Notes under the pieces: generated by a model
The model's input: the letters and a program-made list of their open reading frames with translations, nothing else
What the model was told of the DNA's origin: nothing
The model's database searches: none
Shown: positions 30,743-33,731 of the stretch, piece after piece
Layout: every line of letters starts with the position of its first letter
Numbering within the stretch: position 1 is the stretch's first letter
Made by a program: the position numbers and the translations under genes
IMG/VR virus record: IMGVR_UViG_3300013132_000136
Coordinates: 1 to 33,731 of that record
DNA length: 33,731 nt
Reading direction: 5' to 3' (one strand)
From: a virus

Positions 30743-31412
30743 AAATTTCCTTAAACCTTTCTTTTAACCAATCAAAATCATTAATCTTTTTTAATTCTAT
30801 TATATTACCACGATACTTTAGTCCATAATTTCGACCTTTAATAGCACCGGCAATTGCATAATTTCCAAACTCTTTTTCCTGCCCTACTGTACACCAAATA
30901 TGTAATCGTTCATTAGTTTCATCAGTTTTTTGTCTATCAATAACTCTACTACCTAATTTACAACATTCTCTAAATGCACTTTTCCAAGTACTAAAAGCAT
31001 CTGTATTAAAAGCTGTAATATTACTGACTTCTGATATCGGTTTAAATTTTTTACTTATACTAGTTGTCATATCTGCCTTGTTTAAATCCATATCTATAGT
31101 CATTTTTCTTGGAAATAGTTTAATGCCCCCATTTCCATATATCAAGCCATTTATAGGGTTTAAACTTCTCCATACATAAACAGTATCTCGAATTTTAGTT
31201 TTATAACTAAAATCAAAATCATCGACAATGTGAGCATCTCCATCAACTATCCAAATCATATCTGTATGACATTTTTTAGCTGCTTCAATATGGGCTTGAT
31301 GAATACCTTTAACTCCGTGTATCCGTTTGGCAGTAGGAAATCTAACTTGTAATCTCTTAAAATTTTCATCTGCATTAATTTCTTGATAGCTTATAAAAAC
31401 AATATCAAACAT
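30735..31412 (-). CDS. Glycosyltransferase-like protein with DGD motif, paralog C
   Basis: 225 residues. N-terminal DIVFISYQE, strand-helix RFPTAKRIHGVKGIHQAHIEAAKK, then WIVDGDAHI with D57-G-D59, the metal-binding D-x-D of GT-A-type glycosyltransferases. The shared block I-N-G-L-I-Y-G-N-G-G-I-K (87-98) follows; the next gene upstream has nearly the same. AFSTWKSAFRECCKL and NYAIAGAIKGRNYG are also shared. It lacks a clear C-terminal acceptor domain and is shorter than its paralog. The sequences resemble a glycosyltransferase-like family of marine phages, but no donor or acceptor can be named. It overlaps the neighbours by eight bases on each side. It may modify DNA, tail fibres or host glycans. 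Confidence 0.65.
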   Translation of the reverse strand: MFDIVFISYQEINADENFKRLQVRFPTAKRIHGVKGIHQAHIEAAKKCHTDMIWIVDGDAHIVDDFDFSYKTKIRDTVYVWRSLNPINGLIYGNGGIKLFPRKMTIDMDLNKADMTTSISKKFKPISEVSNITAFNTDAFSTWKSAFRECCKLGSRVIDRQKTDETNERLHIWCTVGQEKEFGNYAIAGAIKGRNYGLKYRGNIIELKKINDFDWLKERFKEIYD

Positions 31413-32337
31413 TTTCTATAACCCAATCATTTGCTAATCTTGGAGGGTTTGTATATAAACCTTTAAAAAATAAACTTTGATCTGCGTTTAAAGGATCGGC
31501 AGAAATTAAAATACCTAAACCATCTTTTAATTTTTTACCAAGATCAGTTATTTTATATGCTAACTCATCTTCAGTAGCAGGTTCAACTTCTTTAAATAAA
31601 TCATTTAAATAACTAAAAGTTCTAACATTTAGATAATCCCAATCAGTAAGCATTGTCATATAACAACCCAATCTAGCACCATATATGGCCCATAATCCAT
31701 TATCAGTATCTGATCCGATATTCAGCCAAGTTAATAATCTTTGATAGTTTTTCCAATGAACTTGCTTATCAAAAGGTTTTTCCAAATTTGGTTTATGACC
31801 CTCTAACAAACACATCTTTACGCCTTCGCGAAATCCGGCTCTCCAGGCCTGTTGTGGACTTGCATTATTGTAAACATAACTCATCCAATTTTTCATTTGA
31901 AGATACTTAATTTCCCAGCAAAAATCTACTTGTGTTTTTTCATTTTCTGTTTCAGCATTTTCATGAGTTTTCATATCAAGAATTAATTGTGTATGCCAAT
32001 TCTTAATGCTGCCATTACCATAAATTAACCCGTTTATCATATTGTAAGCAGGAAACGACAACACACATTTTGACAAATCTGCGTGACTATGAAATCTAAT
32101 AATCTGATCCATTAATTCAGGCTTAACAATATTGTCTCCGTCAATTATAGTTACTCTTTCAGTTTCAGCTAGTCTCGCACAGGCTTTATGAGCACTATCG
32201 CTACCGTGTACACCATCAACTCTCTTAGCCCAAGGAAACTTTTTCTTTAAATCAGAATAGTTTCGTTCTTTATTAGGTTCGTCGTAGCTTAAAAATATTA
32301 AATCATGATCAATAAGCTTAATTTCTTTTTTTTCCAT
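31405..32337 (-). CDS. Glycosyltransferase-like protein with DGD motif, paralog D
   Basis: 310 residues. DLIFLSYDEPNKERNYSDL, KFPWAKRVDGVHGSDSAHKACARLA, then VTIIDGDNIV with D66-G-D68. The block M-I-N-G-L-I-Y-G-N-G-S-I-K (100-112) matches paralog C, as do QQAWRAGFREGVKM and NGLWAIYGARLG. A C-terminal extension (about 240-310: YLNDLFKEVEPATEDELAYKITDLGKKLKDGLG...) is absent from paralog C. Same operon, eight-base overlap with paralog C and 20-base overlap with the upstream gene. The two look like a duplicated pair with separate substrates. GT-A fold is inferred from the DxD and the flanking strands only. Confidence 0.66.
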   Translation of the reverse strand: MEKKEIKLIDHDLIFLSYDEPNKERNYSDLKKKFPWAKRVDGVHGSDSAHKACARLAETERVTIIDGDNIVKPELMDQIIRFHSHADLSKCVLSFPAYNMINGLIYGNGSIKNWHTQLILDMKTHENAETENEKTQVDFCWEIKYLQMKNWMSYVYNNASPQQAWRAGFREGVKMCLLEGHKPNLEKPFDKQVHWKNYQRLLTWLNIGSDTDNGLWAIYGARLGCYMTMLTDWDYLNVRTFSYLNDLFKEVEPATEDELAYKITDLGKKLKDGLGILISADPLNADQSLFFKGLYTNPPRLANDWVIENV

Positions 32338-32869
32338 TTATTATTCCATAACTGTCAAATTCTTTTTTAGTTACCAATAACTCATTTTTCAAATCAAATG
32401 CATAATCTAAACCAACACCATTAACTAAGTCTTTTAAAGTAAAATTAACAACCTTTTTAACAAAATTTAAATTCTTTTGATTAACTATAGCAAAACTATA
32501 AGTACGTGTATCTTTTACTACAAAAGTAGTTTTAAAATCATTTAATTGAAAATTTAAGCTAGTATTATTAATCGTGATTGTTAGCTTCGATTCTTCACTG
32601 TAACCAATTATTAAAAAGTCATAATTATTTTTAATGCTATTTTGTTTTTGTTCTAAGCTTACTTGATCAGATATCTTAACTTTAAAGTTCTTAATATCTT
32701 TTTTACTTTCTAAAAAATCAATAACAAACTTCTCTGAAACTTGAATATAATTTCCTTCTGATAATTTTTCATTAGTTAAAGAAGTTATATCACCATCTTC
32801 TGTATAATAAAGATAAAAATTATTAGGAGCTAGTACTAAAGGAGGTAATTCTATTATCCTAGGCTCCAT
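32318..32869 (-). CDS. Beta-rich hypothetical protein
   Basis: 183 residues, no cysteine. It opens with MEPRIIELPPLVLAPNNFYLYYTEDGDITSLTNEK, then repeated short strands alternating polar and hydrophobic residues (YIQVSEKFVIDFLESK, LTITINNTSLNFQLNDFKTTFVVKDTRTYSFAIVN). The look is that of a small beta-sandwich or phage accessory protein. Residues near the start (PNNFYLYYTEDGDI) resemble short phage proteins known to me only as hypothetical. It sits between a GT8-like gene (11-base overlap upstream) and a GT-like gene (20-base overlap downstream), so it may help that set bind its target. No signal peptide. Function unknown. Confidence 0.65.
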   Translation of the reverse strand: MEPRIIELPPLVLAPNNFYLYYTEDGDITSLTNEKLSEGNYIQVSEKFVIDFLESKKDIKNFKVKISDQVSLEQKQNSIKNNYDFLIIGYSEESKLTITINNTSLNFQLNDFKTTFVVKDTRTYSFAIVNQKNLNFVKKVVNFTLKDLVNGVGLDYAFDLKNELLVTKKEFDSYGIINGKKRN

Positions 32870-33686
32870 TTAATTGCTCCAATGTTTTAATAATGTCGTC
32901 TGTTAAAAAGCTATCTTCTACGTAATGAAATAATCCAGATTGAAAATAGTTCCCCACCATTAATTTTGCATCTGAATTAAAATAACTAATTACATATTTT
33001 TGCCAGCTTTCTAAATCATTTACCATCCATCCTTGCACACCTGGCTTCATATGTGTAAAGCTTAAAACTTGATTTTGCTTTAAATTTAAAATATCAGAAG
33101 CAATTGCTGCTGAAACATCCATACTACATACCTTTTGAGTTACTCCTGGTGTATATTTTGAATATACTCTTTCGTAATCTTTCATTATACACTCTACCCA
33201 TTTAAAAAACTCAAATGCTAACTTAGACTTTTTAAAATAAAACAACCCACAATATACATCAGGTAAGTTATTAGCTGCAAAAGTCTTTCTGTAAGGATTA
33301 TTAAATTTAGTAATAAGATTACCTCTATAATCATACACTCTACTAGTTAACTCAACTTCACTACCATCTAACCAATACCATAAATGATCATTAGTTTCTA
33401 ATAAAAGCATATCTGAATCATAAACTAATGTCTCTTTAAAAGGAGTACAATATATAATTTTCCAACGATTCTCGACTTTCCATTCTGACTTTTCAGCCAT
33501 ATCTCCCCAAGGAAATTTTACTATATGGTCAAAGACATTTATATATTCTAAAGGAACTGGATCATTAGTCACAAGACAAACCTGGTTTACTGTATTAAAT
33601 TTTTTGATACTTAGAGCAAGAGCATAAGCTTGTCTTATATAATCTATTCCAGAATTTTGAGCAAAAATAAGATGCCCTTTACTCAT
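32859..33686 (-). CDS. GT8-like glycosyltransferase
   Basis: 275 residues. HLIFAQNSGIDYIRQAYALALSIKKFN is the usual opening of GT8-type enzymes (nucleotide-sugar binding). The catalytic metal site is L-V-Y-D90-S-D92-M-L-L-L. Further family segments are DVYCGLFYFKKSKLAFEFFKW and CSMDVSAAIASDIL. The start at 33686 has AAGG about nine bases before the ATG. It is the first visible gene of the 33686-to-28902 operon, with a 15-base inverted repeat a short way upstream. GT8 enzymes pass glucose, galactose or similar sugars to proteins, lipids or glycans with retention of the anomer. Which acceptor is used cannot be seen. The best-supported glycosyltransferase of the window. Confidence 0.77.
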   Translation of the reverse strand: MSKGHLIFAQNSGIDYIRQAYALALSIKKFNTVNQVCLVTNDPVPLEYINVFDHIVKFPWGDMAEKSEWKVENRWKIIYCTPFKETLVYDSDMLLLETNDHLWYWLDGSEVELTSRVYDYRGNLITKFNNPYRKTFAANNLPDVYCGLFYFKKSKLAFEFFKWVECIMKDYERVYSKYTPGVTQKVCSMDVSAAIASDILNLKQNQVLSFTHMKPGVQGWMVNDLESWQKYVISYFNSDAKLMVGNYFQSGLFHYVEDSFLTDDIIKTLEQLNGA

Positions 33687-33711
33687 AACAAACCTTCATT
33701 ATGCTATATTT

Positions 33712-33726
33712 GTTCATTACATGAAC
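33712..33726. promoter_or_regulatory. 15-base inverted repeat upstream of the GT8-like gene
   Basis: GTTCAT-TAC-ATGAAC, perfect 6-base arms, 26 bases before the ATG at 33686. It lies where a promoter or operator of the minus operon would be. On the minus strand a CATAAT (about 33697-33702) follows but no good -35. It could also be chance in AT-rich DNA. Confidence 0.3.
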
Positions 33727-33731
33727 ATCTA

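Noticed and set aside
1-33731. tRNA genes, CRISPR repeats, diversity-generating retroelement, transposase or integrase
   Set aside because: No cloverleaf, spaced repeats, reverse transcriptase motif or DDE/tyrosine recombinase motif was recognised on either strand.

Overview
The window looks like part of an AT-rich marine T4-like myovirus genome (cyanophage or pelagiphage type; the host cannot be told from the sequence). The evidence is a T4 RNase H-type 5'-3' exonuclease, phage-style QueE and ThyX, an exact T4 late promoter box (TATAAATA, 3414-3421), very tight gene packing with many ATGA/GTGA overlaps, and long runs of methyltransferase, glycosyltransferase-like and radical-SAM genes as found in the hypervariable islands of such phages. 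No tRNA, rRNA, CRISPR array, transposase or integrase was seen, and no gene-free stretch exceeds about 90 bases.

Region 1 (1-10065, all +) is core and metabolic: the C-terminal part of QueE, a coiled-coil protein, the Rnh exonuclease, several small phage proteins, a methyltransferase, then a two-gene MoxR-type AAA ATPase / HExxH-VWA module. Each gene of that module has its own near-consensus sigma70 promoter and is visibly richer in G+C than its surroundings. Three small phage proteins, ThyX, a 2OG-Fe(II) oxygenase and a short DegT-type aminotransferase follow.

Region 2 (10062-12741, +) holds two paralogous glycosyltransferase-like proteins. The second seems to start at an AUU codon.

Region 3 (12729-28248, mostly -) is the striking part: ten radical-SAM proteins (besides QueE) in about 15.5 kb. 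They are interleaved with two SGNH-hydrolase-like proteins, an SDR-like dehydrogenase and a second 2OG-Fe(II) oxygenase. Five of the ten carry the auxiliary (SPASM/twitch-like) cysteine block before the radical-SAM core, a permuted order. Three have the core followed by a C-terminal Cys-rich block and replace GGEP with a G-x-x-[GD]-D-P motif. Two have the core first with a reduced C-terminal block. The minus genes form two coupled operons (17148 to 12729 and 26097 to 18407) plus one single gene, broken by two single plus-strand radical-SAM genes. The divergent gaps are 32-46 bases long and carry TAAATA-type late promoter cores, several only 4-6 bases before the ATG. All convergent ends overlap.

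Region 4 (28295-33686) has a plus-strand methyltransferase and a six-gene minus operon: a GT8-like glycosyltransferase, a beta-rich unknown, two DGD-motif glycosyltransferase-like paralogs, a helical-repeat/methyltransferase fusion and a small protein.

Working model (inference): regions 2-4 encode a late-expressed pathway that builds or decorates a glycan, lipid or peptide by radical, oxidative, amino-transfer, methyl-transfer and glycosyl-transfer steps. Whether the target is the virion, the host surface or DNA cannot be told from sequence.
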